NCBI RefSeq assembly: GCF_000721235.1
Contig: NZ_JOFH01000047.1
Coordinates: forward strand, 1-39,838
DNA length: 39,838 bases
Source of the DNA: Streptomyces olivaceus
GTDB taxonomy: Bacteria > Actinomycetota > Actinomycetes > Streptomycetales > Streptomycetaceae
Direction of reading: 5' to 3'
Below, piece by piece: positions 1 to 6,656 of this stretch (its first letter is position 1; each line of letters begins with the position of its first letter). Below the pieces are notes generated by a model that worked only from the letters and a program-made list of their open reading frames with translations, made no database searches and had not been told where the DNA came from. The translations under genes and the position numbers were made by a program.

Positions 1-20
1 AGGTGGAGGGCTGGGCGGGT

Positions 21-52
21 GGGGCGGGGAGGGGGGTCGCCCCCGCCGCCCC
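21..52 (-). terminator. GC-rich hairpin downstream of the polyol operon
   Basis: Two G/C arms pair as a 7-bp plus 5-bp stem with a small internal loop and a GTCG loop. It lies about 115 nt beyond the dehydrogenase stop codon, the last gene of the minus-strand operon. There is no T-run, which is usual for Streptomyces terminators. The function is inferred. Confidence 0.4.
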
Positions 53-60
53 TTCCCTTC

Positions 61-136
61 CCGTCCCTGGGGGCTGCGCCCCCAGACCTCCCTTTGTCGG
101 CCTTCGGCCTTGTCCTCAAACGCCGGACGGGCTGGA
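61..136. repeat. Streptomyces-type dispersed intergenic hairpin repeat
   Basis: This segment carries a perfect hairpin (positions 68-84, 7-bp stem TGGGGGC/GCCCCCA, TGC loop). It is followed by a GGCCTTCGGCC inverted repeat and the phrase CAAACGCCGGACGGGCTG. From memory this combination recurs in intergenic DNA of many Streptomyces genomes. It may also act as a terminator for the operon ending at 166. Confidence 0.5.
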
Positions 137-165
137 GATACCGGCCGTCGGCCGGGGGCGGAGAG

Positions 166-1155
166 CTACGGCACGACCACGATCTTGCGGCCCACTCCCG
201 CCGCGAACTGCTCCAGTGCCTCCGGGTAGCGCTCCAGCTCGATGCGGTCGCTGATGAAGACGTCGGGGTCGAGGACGCCGTTCGCGAAGAGTTCCGCGGC
301 GCGCTCGTAGCTGTGCAGGACCGCCATCGAACCCGTGATGGTGATCTCCTGGTTGTAGATGCGGTACGGGTCGATCTGGACGCGCGTCGCGTAGTCGGCG
401 ACGCCGAACTGGAGGAACGTGCCCGCCTTGGACACCCGGTCCAGGCCGTCCTGGATCGCCGCCGCGTTGCCCGTGGCGTCGATGACCAGGTCCCAGCCCT
501 GGGGGCGGTCCAGCTCGTCCGGGGTCGCGGCCGAGGCCGAGACGCCGAGGCCGCGGGCCGTCTCCAGGCGGGTCGGGTTGAGGTCCACCATGTCGACGCT
601 GGCCGCGCCCGTGCGCTTGGCCAGCTCCAGCATCATCAGGCCCATCGTGCCGGAGCCGTAGATCAGGACGTGGGCGCCGAGGCGGGACTGGAGGACGTCG
701 TAACCGCGGACGGCGCAGGAGAGCGGCTCGATCAGGGCCGCGTCCTGGGTGCGCACGTGCTCGGGGAGCTTGACGCAGTTCGCCACCGGTGCCACCGCGT
801 ACTGCGCGGCGCCGCCCGCCGTCGTGACGCCGATGGCCGCCCAGCGTTCGCACAGGTTGTTGTGGCCGGCACGGCAGTAGCGGCACTCGTAGCAGTAGAG
901 GGAGGGGTCCACCGCGACCTGGTCGCCCACCGCCACCTCGGTGACCTGGGTGCCGACGCCGACCACCTCGCCGGCGAACTCGTGGCCCGGCACGATCGGG
1001 AGCTTGGGCGCGAACTCGCCCTGCAGGATGTGCAGGTCGGTGCCGCACAGGCCGCACGCGGCGACCTCGACGACGACCTGGCGCGGCCCCGGAGTCGGGT
1101 CGGGGACGTCGGTGACGACGGCGCGGCCCACGGACTCGATGACGGCGGCCTTCAT
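166..1155 (-). CDS. Zinc-dependent alcohol/polyol dehydrogenase (MDR family)
   Basis: This 329-residue cytoplasmic enzyme probably oxidises a polyol or secondary alcohol to a keto-sugar with NAD(P)+. The GroES-like half has the catalytic zinc ligands Cys37 (in CGLCGTD) and His58-Glu59 (in GHE), and four structural-zinc cysteines near residues 88, 91, 94 and 102. The Rossmann glycine motif GSGTMG is at about 167-172. The length fits sorbitol, arabinitol and threonine dehydrogenases. The start ATG overlaps the stop of the upstream permease (ATGA), so it is translationally coupled as the last gene of a DeoR-binding protein-permease-permease-dehydrogenase operon. That context points to the first catabolic step for the imported substrate. 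The exact substrate cannot be read from the sequence. Confidence 0.88.
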   Translation of the reverse strand: MKAAVIESVGRAVVTDVPDPTPGPRQVVVEVAACGLCGTDLHILQGEFAPKLPIVPGHEFAGEVVGVGTQVTEVAVGDQVAVDPSLYCYECRYCRAGHNNLCERWAAIGVTTAGGAAQYAVAPVANCVKLPEHVRTQDAALIEPLSCAVRGYDVLQSRLGAHVLIYGSGTMGLMMLELAKRTGAASVDMVDLNPTRLETARGLGVSASAATPDELDRPQGWDLVIDATGNAAAIQDGLDRVSKAGTFLQFGVADYATRVQIDPYRIYNQEITITGSMAVLHSYERAAELFANGVLDPDVFISDRIELERYPEALEQFAAGVGRKIVVVP

Positions 1156-2033
1156 TTCACGGCTCCCAACGACAGGCCCTGGACCAGTTTGTCCTGGGCG
1201 GCGAACCCCGCGGCGAGCACCGGCAGGGAGATGACGAGCGACGCGGCGCACACCTTGGCCAGGAAGAGGCCCTGGCTGGTGATGAAGCCGGTCAGGAAGA
1301 CGGGGGCGGTCTCGGCGACCACTCCCGTCAGAACCCGGGCGAAGAGAAGTTCGTTCCAGCTGAAGATGAAGCAGATGAGGGAGGTGGCCGCGATGCCGGG
1401 CAGGGCGATCGGGGCGACCACGCGGGCCAGGATGGTCGGCAGCTTGGCGCCGTCGACCCGGGCCGCCTCGATGATCGCGACCGGGACCTCGGCCAGGAAG
1501 GACTGCATCATCCAGACCGCGATCGGCAGGTTCATCGAGGTGTAGAGGATGACCAGCAGCCAGATGTTGTCCAGCATGTCGGTGTTCTTGGCGAACAGGT
1601 AGATCGGCAGCAGGCCCGCCACCACCGGCAGCATCTTGGTGGAGAGGAAGAAGAAGAGGACGTCGGTCCACTTCTTCACCGGGCGGATGGAGAGGGCGTA
1701 CGCGGCGGGCAGGGCCAGGACCAGCACGAAGAGGGTCGAGGCGATCGACGCCACGGCCGAGTTGATCAGGGCCGGCCAGGGGCTGGCGCCGCCGCCCGCG
1801 CCGAAGAACTCGCGGTAGCCGTCCAGGGTCAGCGACGCCGCGAAGGACGGCGGGTTGGTGGCGGCGTCCGACTCCGAGTGGAAGGAGGTCAGCGCCATCC
1901 ACGCGATGGGGAGGAAGAAGACGATGCCCGCGAGCCAGGCCACCAGGCCGAGGCCGGCTCCGGCCTTGCGGCGGGTGCGGGGGCGCTGGGTGGTGGTGCC
2001 GGTGGTGGCGGGTCGTACGGCGGTGGCGCTCAT
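1152..2033 (-). CDS. Sugar/polyol ABC transporter permease, MalG type
   Basis: This 293-residue integral membrane protein is one of two permease subunits of a carbohydrate uptake (CUT1) transporter. It has about six hydrophobic segments, the first near residues 28-50. The cytoplasmic EAA loop, which docks the ATPase, reads EAARVDGA. The N-terminal 25 residues are polar and rich in Thr/Arg. It overlaps both neighbours by 4 nt, so translation is coupled along the operon. No ATPase gene is present nearby. Streptomyces commonly uses the shared MsiK ATPase for such systems, so that is the expected partner (inference). Confidence 0.93.
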   Translation of the reverse strand: MSATAVRPATTGTTTQRPRTRRKAGAGLGLVAWLAGIVFFLPIAWMALTSFHSESDAATNPPSFAASLTLDGYREFFGAGGGASPWPALINSAVASIASTLFVLVLALPAAYALSIRPVKKWTDVLFFFLSTKMLPVVAGLLPIYLFAKNTDMLDNIWLLVILYTSMNLPIAVWMMQSFLAEVPVAIIEAARVDGAKLPTILARVVAPIALPGIAATSLICFIFSWNELLFARVLTGVVAETAPVFLTGFITSQGLFLAKVCAASLVISLPVLAAGFAAQDKLVQGLSLGAVK

Positions 2034-2974
2034 GCGCGGCCAACCTCCTCGCGGAACAGGGACGACACCACGCGCAGCGCGAAGGTGGCGATGATGATCG
2101 AACCGATGACGACCAGGACGCCCGCGGCCGAGGCGAGGCCGTTCTCGTGGGCCTGGTAGAAGCTCTGGTAGACGGTGTAGGGCAGGTTGGCCGTGCCCAG
2201 GCCGCCGGACGTGATCGTGAAGACCGCGTCGAAGTTCTGCACGATGTAGATCGAGCCGAGCAGGGCGCCGAGTTCCAGGTAGCGGCGCAGGTGGGGCAGG
2301 GTGAGGTGGACGAAGATCTGCCAGTCGCCCGCGCCGTCCACCCGGGCGGCCTCGATCTGCTGCTGGTCCCGGCTCTGCAGCCCGGCCAGCAGGATGAGCA
2401 TCATGAACGGCGTCCACTGCCACACCAGGGACAACTCCACCGCGATCAGCGGGGTGTTGGAGATCCAGTCCGGCTGCGGTCCGCCCACGTAGTGCAGCAG
2501 GCCGTTGAGCAGGCCGTACTCGGGGTTGTAGAGGACGTGCTTCCAGAGCAGCGCCGCCGCGACCGGGACCACCAGGAACGGGGCGATCAGCAGGGTGCGG
2601 ACGATGCCGCGGCCCTTGAACTTCCGGTCGAGCAGCAGGGCGAGGCCCAGGCCGAGCACCAGGCTGGCCAGGACCACCGCGACCGTCAGCAGGATCGTCG
2701 TCCACACCGACTTGCGCAGCGCGGCGTCGCCGAGGACGTCGCCGTAGTTGCCGAAGCCGGCGAAGCTGCGGGCGTCCGGGTAGAGGGCGTTCCAGTCGAA
2801 GAAGGAGATCACCAGCGTGGCCACGAAGGGCAGCTGGGTGACCACGATCATGAAGATCAGGGCGGGCAGGAGCGGGGCGCGGGTGGCCCAGGCGCGCAGC
2901 CGGTCGGACGGCGGTCGGACGGCGGGGCGCGTGGCGTCTGGTGCGGCCGAGGGGGCCGTTGTGGTGGCGGTCAT
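2030..2974 (-). CDS. Sugar/polyol ABC transporter permease, MalF type
   Basis: This 314-residue membrane protein is the partner of the MalG-type permease that follows it. A polar N-terminal stretch of about 35 residues precedes the first membrane segment, and about six segments follow. The EAA loop reads EAARVDGAG and is followed by LPHL, as is usual for MalF-type subunits. The ATG lies in a 4-nt overlap with the stop of the binding-protein gene. It belongs to the same polyol/sugar operon. The substrate is unknown; linkage to a zinc dehydrogenase favours a sugar alcohol. Confidence 0.93.
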   Translation of the reverse strand: MTATTTAPSAAPDATRPAVRPPSDRLRAWATRAPLLPALIFMIVVTQLPFVATLVISFFDWNALYPDARSFAGFGNYGDVLGDAALRKSVWTTILLTVAVVLASLVLGLGLALLLDRKFKGRGIVRTLLIAPFLVVPVAAALLWKHVLYNPEYGLLNGLLHYVGGPQPDWISNTPLIAVELSLVWQWTPFMMLILLAGLQSRDQQQIEAARVDGAGDWQIFVHLTLPHLRRYLELGALLGSIYIVQNFDAVFTITSGGLGTANLPYTVYQSFYQAHENGLASAAGVLVVIGSIIIATFALRVVSSLFREEVGRA

Positions 2975-4341
2975 CGTCCCTCGTACTCCTCGGAGATCTG
3001 CTCGGCGAGCTGCTGGGACTTCTTCAGGGCCTCGTCGACGGACTGGCGTCCGGCGATGGCCGCGCTGATCTCCTGGGAGACCTTGGTGCCGAGGTCGGTG
3101 AACTCGGGGATGCCGACGAACTGGATGCCGGGCGCGGGCCGCGGCTGCACGCCGGGATCCTTGGGCTTGGCGCCCTCGATGGCCTTCCTGGTCATCTCCT
3201 GGAAGGCGGCGGCCTCCTTGACGTAGTCCGGGTTCTCGTACGTCGAGGCGCGCTTGCCGGCCGGGATGTTGGACCAGCCGAACTCGTCGCCGACCAGCTG
3301 CTCGTACTCCTTGCTGGACGCCCAGGAGACGAACTTCCAGGCCTTGTCGGAGTTGCGGGAGGCCTTCTGGATGCCCCACGCCCACGTGTAGAGCCAGCCG
3401 GCGGAGTCCGTCTTCTCCACCGGGGCGGGCGCGTAGCCGACCTTGCCCTTGACCGGGGACTTGGCGGCGTCCAGGGAGCCGGCCGCGGACGTGGCGTCGT
3501 ACCACATGGCGACCTTGCCCTGGGTCATGTTGTTCAGGCACTCGGCGAAGCCGGACTGGGCGGCGCCGGACTCGCCGTGCTCACGGACGAGGTCGACGTA
3601 GAACTTCGTGGCCTTCTCGAACTCGGGGGAGTCGAGCTGGGCCTGCCAGTCCGTGTCGAACCAGGTGCCGCCGAAGGTGTTCACGACCGTCGTCAGCGGC
3701 GCCATCAGCTCGCCCCAGCCGGGCAGTCCGCGCAGGCAGATGCCCTTCATGCCGGACTCGGAGCCGTCGAGCTTCTCGGCGAACTCGGCCACCTGCGTCC
3801 AGGTGGGGTGCTCGGGCATCTTGAGGCCCGCCTTGGCGAACAGGTCCTTGCGGTACATCAGGAAGGACGACTCGCCGTAGAAGGGCTGGCCGTAGAGCTT
3901 GCCGTCGTCGCCCGTGAGGGACTCGCGCATCGGGCCGAGGATGTCCTGCTCGTCGTAGGCCGCGTCCTTCGCGACGTAGGAGTCCATCTCGTGCAGCCAG
4001 TCGTTGCGGGCGTAGATCGGTATCTCGTAGTTGGAGAGGGTGGCGGCGTCGTACTGGCCGGCCTGGTTGGCGAAGTCCTGGCTGATCTTGTCGCGGACGT
4101 CGTTCTCCGGCAGGACGGTGAAGTTCACCTTGATGCCGGTCTCTTTGGTGAAGTGGTCGGCGGTGAGCTTCTGCAACTCGACCATCTGCGGGTTGTTGAC
4201 CATCAGGACGTTGATGGCGTTGCCGCCGGAACCGGCGCCGCCCGCCCCGACCCAGCAGCCGGAGAGCAGCGGGGCGAGCAGCGTCCCTGCGGCGGCCATG
4301 GCGAGTGTGACTCGCGGCCTCCGTCGGCTCTGGGTTCGCAT
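2971..4341 (-). CDS. Extracellular solute-binding lipoprotein (sugar/polyol)
   Basis: This 456-residue family 1 binding protein captures the substrate outside the cell for the two permeases. The signal peptide has an Arg-rich n-region and a clear lipobox, LSGC, with the lipidated cysteine at residue 29. The start chosen is the ATG preceded by AGGAG at good spacing; an in-frame ATG 12 codons upstream lacks a ribosome site. The mature protein has Trp-rich sugar-binding segments typical of the SmoE/MalE type. The stop overlaps the start of the first permease. A regulator gene of the DeoR family lies 150 bp upstream on the same strand. The ligand is probably a polyol or small sugar (inference from context). 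Confidence 0.92.
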   Translation of the reverse strand: MRTQSRRRPRVTLAMAAAGTLLAPLLSGCWVGAGGAGSGGNAINVLMVNNPQMVELQKLTADHFTKETGIKVNFTVLPENDVRDKISQDFANQAGQYDAATLSNYEIPIYARNDWLHEMDSYVAKDAAYDEQDILGPMRESLTGDDGKLYGQPFYGESSFLMYRKDLFAKAGLKMPEHPTWTQVAEFAEKLDGSESGMKGICLRGLPGWGELMAPLTTVVNTFGGTWFDTDWQAQLDSPEFEKATKFYVDLVREHGESGAAQSGFAECLNNMTQGKVAMWYDATSAAGSLDAAKSPVKGKVGYAPAPVEKTDSAGWLYTWAWGIQKASRNSDKAWKFVSWASSKEYEQLVGDEFGWSNIPAGKRASTYENPDYVKEAAAFQEMTRKAIEGAKPKDPGVQPRPAPGIQFVGIPEFTDLGTKVSQEISAAIAGRQSVDEALKKSQQLAEQISEEYEGR

Positions 4342-4367
4342 GGATCGCTCCTGAACATATGGGGAGG

Positions 4368-4470
4368 TATGGGGCATGGGAAAGAAAAGGGAGAGAAGGG
4401 TGTGAGGGTGGCTTGCGGGGGAGTGGTGAGGGGAGGGAGGGAACGGGAGGGGAGGGGAGTGGGCCGGGGT
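4368..4470 (+). other. G-rich polypurine tract in the regulator-transporter gap
   Basis: About 100 nt between the DeoR gene and the binding-protein gene is almost entirely purine on the plus strand, with many GGG and GGGG runs separated by 1-4 nt. The runs could fold as G-quadruplexes in plus-strand DNA. On the transcribed message this would be a C/T-rich leader. No terminator hairpin is obvious in it. Confidence 0.45.
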
Positions 4471-4492
4471 GGGCCGGGTCGGTTCGATGGGC

Positions 4493-5281
4493 TCAGACGC
4501 GGATGACCTGTGGTCCGAGCAGGGAGTAGCGGTGGGCCTCGGCCGTGGGCAGCAGGGTGCTGGTGACGATGGCCTCCAGGGCGCCGATCTCCGCGAAGCG
4601 GCAGAAGCTCACCGCCCCGAACTTGGTGTGCGCGCCCGCGAACACCGTGCGGCGGGCGGCCCGGACGGCCTGCGTCTTGACCTCGCTGACCGCGGGGTCG
4701 GGGGTGGTGAGACCGTGCTCGCGGGAGATGCCGTTGGCGCCGATGAACGCCAGGTCGATGACGAAGCCGGCCAGCATCTTGGTCGTCCAGTGGTCGACGG
4801 TGGCCAGGGTGCCCGAGCGGACCCGGCCGCCGAGCAGCAGGACGGAGGTGTCGCCGGCCTCGGCGAGCGCGCCGGCGACCGGCAGGGACGCGGTGACCAC
4901 GGTCAGTGGACGGTCCCGGGGCAGGGCCTCGGCGATGAGCTGGGGGGTGAAGCCCTCGTCGACGAAGACCGTCTCCGCGTCGCCGAGCAGTTCGGCCGCG
5001 GCGGAGGCGATCCTGCGCTTCTCCGGTACGTGACTGGTGGCGCGGAACGCGAGCGTGGTCTCGAACCCGGCGCTCTCCACCGGATAGGCGCCGCCGTGGG
5101 TGCGGCGGACCAGGCCGTGGTCCTCCAGGGCGCGCAGGTCCCGTCGTACGGTCTCCTTGGCGACGCCCAGTTCGGCGGCGAGCGCGGTCACGTCGACCGA
5201 GCCGGTGGCGCGGGCGGCCCGCACGATCTCGCGCTGGCGTTCCTCCGCCGTCCTCGTGCCCATGCCGAACACCTGCCTCAC
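4493..5281 (-). CDS. DeoR-family transcriptional regulator of the polyol operon
   Basis: This 262-residue cytoplasmic repressor is likely. The N-terminal winged helix-turn-helix (about 10-65) contains LAAELGVAKETVRRDLRAL, the DeoR recognition pattern. The C-terminal domain resembles DeoRC sugar-phosphate sensors (VFVDEGFTPQLIAEAL, IGANGIS, TKFGAVSF). The frame opens with GTG at 5281 just after GAGG; an ATG at 5263 is an alternative start, six codons shorter. It is the first gene of the minus-strand operon and probably controls it in response to a phosphorylated sugar or polyol. Repeated GTGCCCGT boxes lie upstream and are candidate operators. Confidence 0.9.
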   Translation of the reverse strand: MRQVFGMGTRTAEERQREIVRAARATGSVDVTALAAELGVAKETVRRDLRALEDHGLVRRTHGGAYPVESAGFETTLAFRATSHVPEKRRIASAAAELLGDAETVFVDEGFTPQLIAEALPRDRPLTVVTASLPVAGALAEAGDTSVLLLGGRVRSGTLATVDHWTTKMLAGFVIDLAFIGANGISREHGLTTPDPAVSEVKTQAVRAARRTVFAGAHTKFGAVSFCRFAEIGALEAIVTSTLLPTAEAHRYSLLGPQVIRV

Positions 5282-5392
5282 CGCCTCGTTGCCGTGTGGT
5301 TGCCCGTTCGGGCCTGTGCGGCCCTTGTGGGATGTTTTACAGCGGACATGCCCCGCTGACCAGGCCTGTTGCGGATCCGATACTGCCCGGGT

Positions 5393-5420
5393 GTGCCCGT
5401 TTCCGGCGCTGGGTGCCCGT
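5393..5420 (-). promoter_or_regulatory. Direct-repeat boxes upstream of the DeoR gene
   Basis: GTGCCCGT occurs at 5393-5400 and 5413-5420, exactly 20 bp apart, with a third copy at 5502-5509. Related TGCCCG copies lie near 5301, 5384 and 5470. Two helical turns between exact copies suits binding by a protein oligomer, and DeoR-family proteins often bind repeated sites. The link to this regulator is inferred. Confidence 0.35.
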
Positions 5421-5483
5421 CTTGGACCAGCAATGCAGCGCCGGGCGGGGTGAGAACGGGCAGCGCGGATGCCCGCATGCGGA

Positions 5484-5514
5484 AGCGGACGGGCCCGATC
5501 GGTGCCCGTCCGCT
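5484..5514 (-). terminator. Strong hairpin downstream of uronate dehydrogenase gene
   Basis: An 11-bp perfect stem (AGCGGACGGGC with its complement) closes a 9-nt loop. It sits 33 nt after the stop codon of the uronate dehydrogenase gene and ahead of the DeoR promoter region. It is the most convincing terminator in the left half of the window, although no U-tract follows. Confidence 0.6.
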
Positions 5515-5546
5515 CGCCGTGCGGCCCTCTGACGGTCGTCTTCCGG

Positions 5547-6368
5547 TCAGTACGGCCAGATCGGGGGGTCGGTCACGAAGGGGCCGCCCAGGCGGGTGTG
5601 CGCCGGGTTGGCCGGGTCCAATTCGCCCTGTTCCGCCAGGAGTTTCGCGGCGTACGGCTCGGAGTCGTCCTGCGGTTCGTAACCGAGCGCCCGCGCGGAG
5701 GCCAGGTCCCACCAGAGGCGGGTGTTGGCGGAGGAGCCGTGGACGACGGTGTGCCCCACGTTCTCGGCGGTGAGTGCCGCGTGGAAGAGGCGGGCGCCGT
5801 CCGCGGGGCTCATCCACACCGAGAGCATGCGCACGCTGGTCGGCTCCGGGAAGCAGGAGCCGATGCGGACGGAGACGGTCTCGATGCCGTGCCGTTCCCA
5901 GTAGAGCTGGGCGAGGTCCTCGCCGAAGCACTTGGACAGGCCGTAGAAGGTGTCCGGGCGCCTCGGGGTGTCGATCGGGATGAGGGGATCGTCGCCCTGC
6001 GGGCGCGGGGTGTAGCCGACGGCGTGGTTGGAGGAGGCGAAGACGACGCGGCCGACGCCCTCCTCGCGGGCGGCCTCGTACAGGTTGTACGTGCCCTCGA
6101 TGTTGGCGGCCAGGATCTTCTCGAAAGAGGCTTCCAGGGAGATGCCCGCGAGGTGGATGATCGCGTCGACGCCCCGGACCGCCTCGCGCAGGGCGTCGCG
6201 GTCGGCGAGGTCGGCGACGATCGACTCCGGCTCGCCCTCGACGGGGCGCATGTCGAGCAGGCGCAGCGCGTACCCCCCGCCGGGGCCGTGGCCGGGGAGC
6301 AGGTCCCGCATCAGGGTGCCGAGGCCGCCTGCGGCGCCGGTGAGCAGGACGGTGCGGGGAGCGGGCAT
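5547..6368 (-). CDS. udh: Uronate dehydrogenase
   Basis: This 273-residue NAD-dependent short-chain/epimerase-type enzyme oxidises D-galacturonate or D-glucuronate to the aldaro-lactone (EC 1.1.1.203), the entry step of oxidative uronate catabolism. The Rossmann motif GAAGGLG is at 11-17. The family phrases VVFASSNHAVGY (about 108-119), YGLSK with catalytic Tyr142 and Lys146, and VRIGSCFPEP closely resemble the Agrobacterium and Pseudomonas enzymes as I recall them. The length is standard. It is transcribed alone from a TTGACG/TAGCGT promoter, back to back with the promoter of the deoxyglucarate dehydratase gene. Pectinase and KGSADH genes elsewhere in the window supply its substrate and a downstream step. 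Confidence in the function is high. Confidence 0.9.
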   Translation of the reverse strand: MPAPRTVLLTGAAGGLGTLMRDLLPGHGPGGGYALRLLDMRPVEGEPESIVADLADRDALREAVRGVDAIIHLAGISLEASFEKILAANIEGTYNLYEAAREEGVGRVVFASSNHAVGYTPRPQGDDPLIPIDTPRRPDTFYGLSKCFGEDLAQLYWERHGIETVSVRIGSCFPEPTSVRMLSVWMSPADGARLFHAALTAENVGHTVVHGSSANTRLWWDLASARALGYEPQDDSEPYAAKLLAEQGELDPANPAHTRLGGPFVTDPPIWPY

Positions 6369-6424
6369 CCTCGGGACTCCTGGGTCTGCTGAAGCAACGG
6401 CAGTCGTACGAATGCGTACCTAGC

Positions 6425-6440
6425 GTTCATATGCGTGGAC
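6425..6440 (-). promoter_or_regulatory. Candidate operator at the udh transcription start
   Basis: GTTC-ATATGCGT-GGAC is an imperfect inverted repeat abutting the udh -10 hexamer and covering the expected start site. The same GTTC-N8-GGAC layout recurs at 6517-6532, and a perfect GTTC-N8-GAAC form occurs at 28334-28349. This position would suit a repressor. The cognate protein is not shown by the sequence. Confidence 0.5.
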
Positions 6441-6469
6441 ACGCTAAGGAAGGGGTGATCCCGCGTCAA
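6441..6469 (-). promoter_or_regulatory. Promoter of udh
   Basis: On the minus strand TTGACG (6469-6464), a 17-bp spacer and TAGCGT (6446-6441) match the vegetative HrdB-type consensus. The expected start is near 6434, giving a leader of about 65 nt before the udh ATG. Confidence 0.72.
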
Positions 6470-6481
6470 GAGGGCGCCTGC

Positions 6482-6510
6482 TTGACGGTGTTCACGAGGC
6501 GGCTTAGCGT
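6482..6510 (+). promoter_or_regulatory. Promoter of the deoxyglucarate dehydratase operon
   Basis: TTGACG (6482-6487), a 17-bp spacer and TAGCGT (6505-6510) are identical in both hexamers and in spacing to the divergent udh promoter. Only 12 bp separate the two -35 boxes, and the flanks form a CGTCAAG...CTTGACG inverted repeat. The start should be near 6517, giving a long leader of about 140 nt that contains tandem repeats. Confidence 0.72.
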
Positions 6511-6516
6511 GGTCGC

Positions 6517-6532
6517 GTTCAGAAATATGGAC
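6517..6532 (+). promoter_or_regulatory. Candidate operator at the kdgD transcription start
   Basis: GTTC-AGAAATAT-GGAC begins 6 bp after the -10 hexamer, at the expected transcription start. It shares the GTTC-N8-GGAC frame with the udh site, and its first six bases with the 28334-28349 site. Confidence 0.48.
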
Positions 6533-6546
6533 GCAGATCATGCATA

Positions 6547-6602
6547 TGACGACTGCTTGACGGCTGCTTGACGGCTGCTCTGACGGCTGCTCTGACGACT
6601 GC
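6547..6602 (+). repeat. Five tandem 11-12-nt repeats in the kdgD leader
   Basis: The unit TGACGGCTGCT or TGACGACTGCT, sometimes with an extra C, occurs five times head to tail between the promoter and the start codon. The unit length is not a multiple of three throughout, and the tract lies upstream of the preferred GTG start, so it is probably untranslated. Confidence 0.8.
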
Positions 6603-6656
6603 GTGCAGCTTGCGTGGAACATGACGACCACCGTGCATCCGGAATGGGGAGCGCCC

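Noticed and set aside
166..2043. A 625-codon reading of the dehydrogenase frame
   Set aside because: Only the last 329 codons are a dehydrogenase; the upstream part is an out-of-frame reading of the permease gene. The ATGA overlap fixes the start at 1155.
4351..4366. GAACATATG considered as another site of the uronate operator
   Set aside because: Only one half resembles the motif; no GTTC/GRAC partner occurs at the right distance, and the operon appears to be a polyol system.
2941..4506. Long plus-strand open frame opposite the polyol binding-protein gene
   Set aside because: It is a codon-bias shadow of a clear lipoprotein gene and has low-complexity Leu/Gly/Val composition without motifs.
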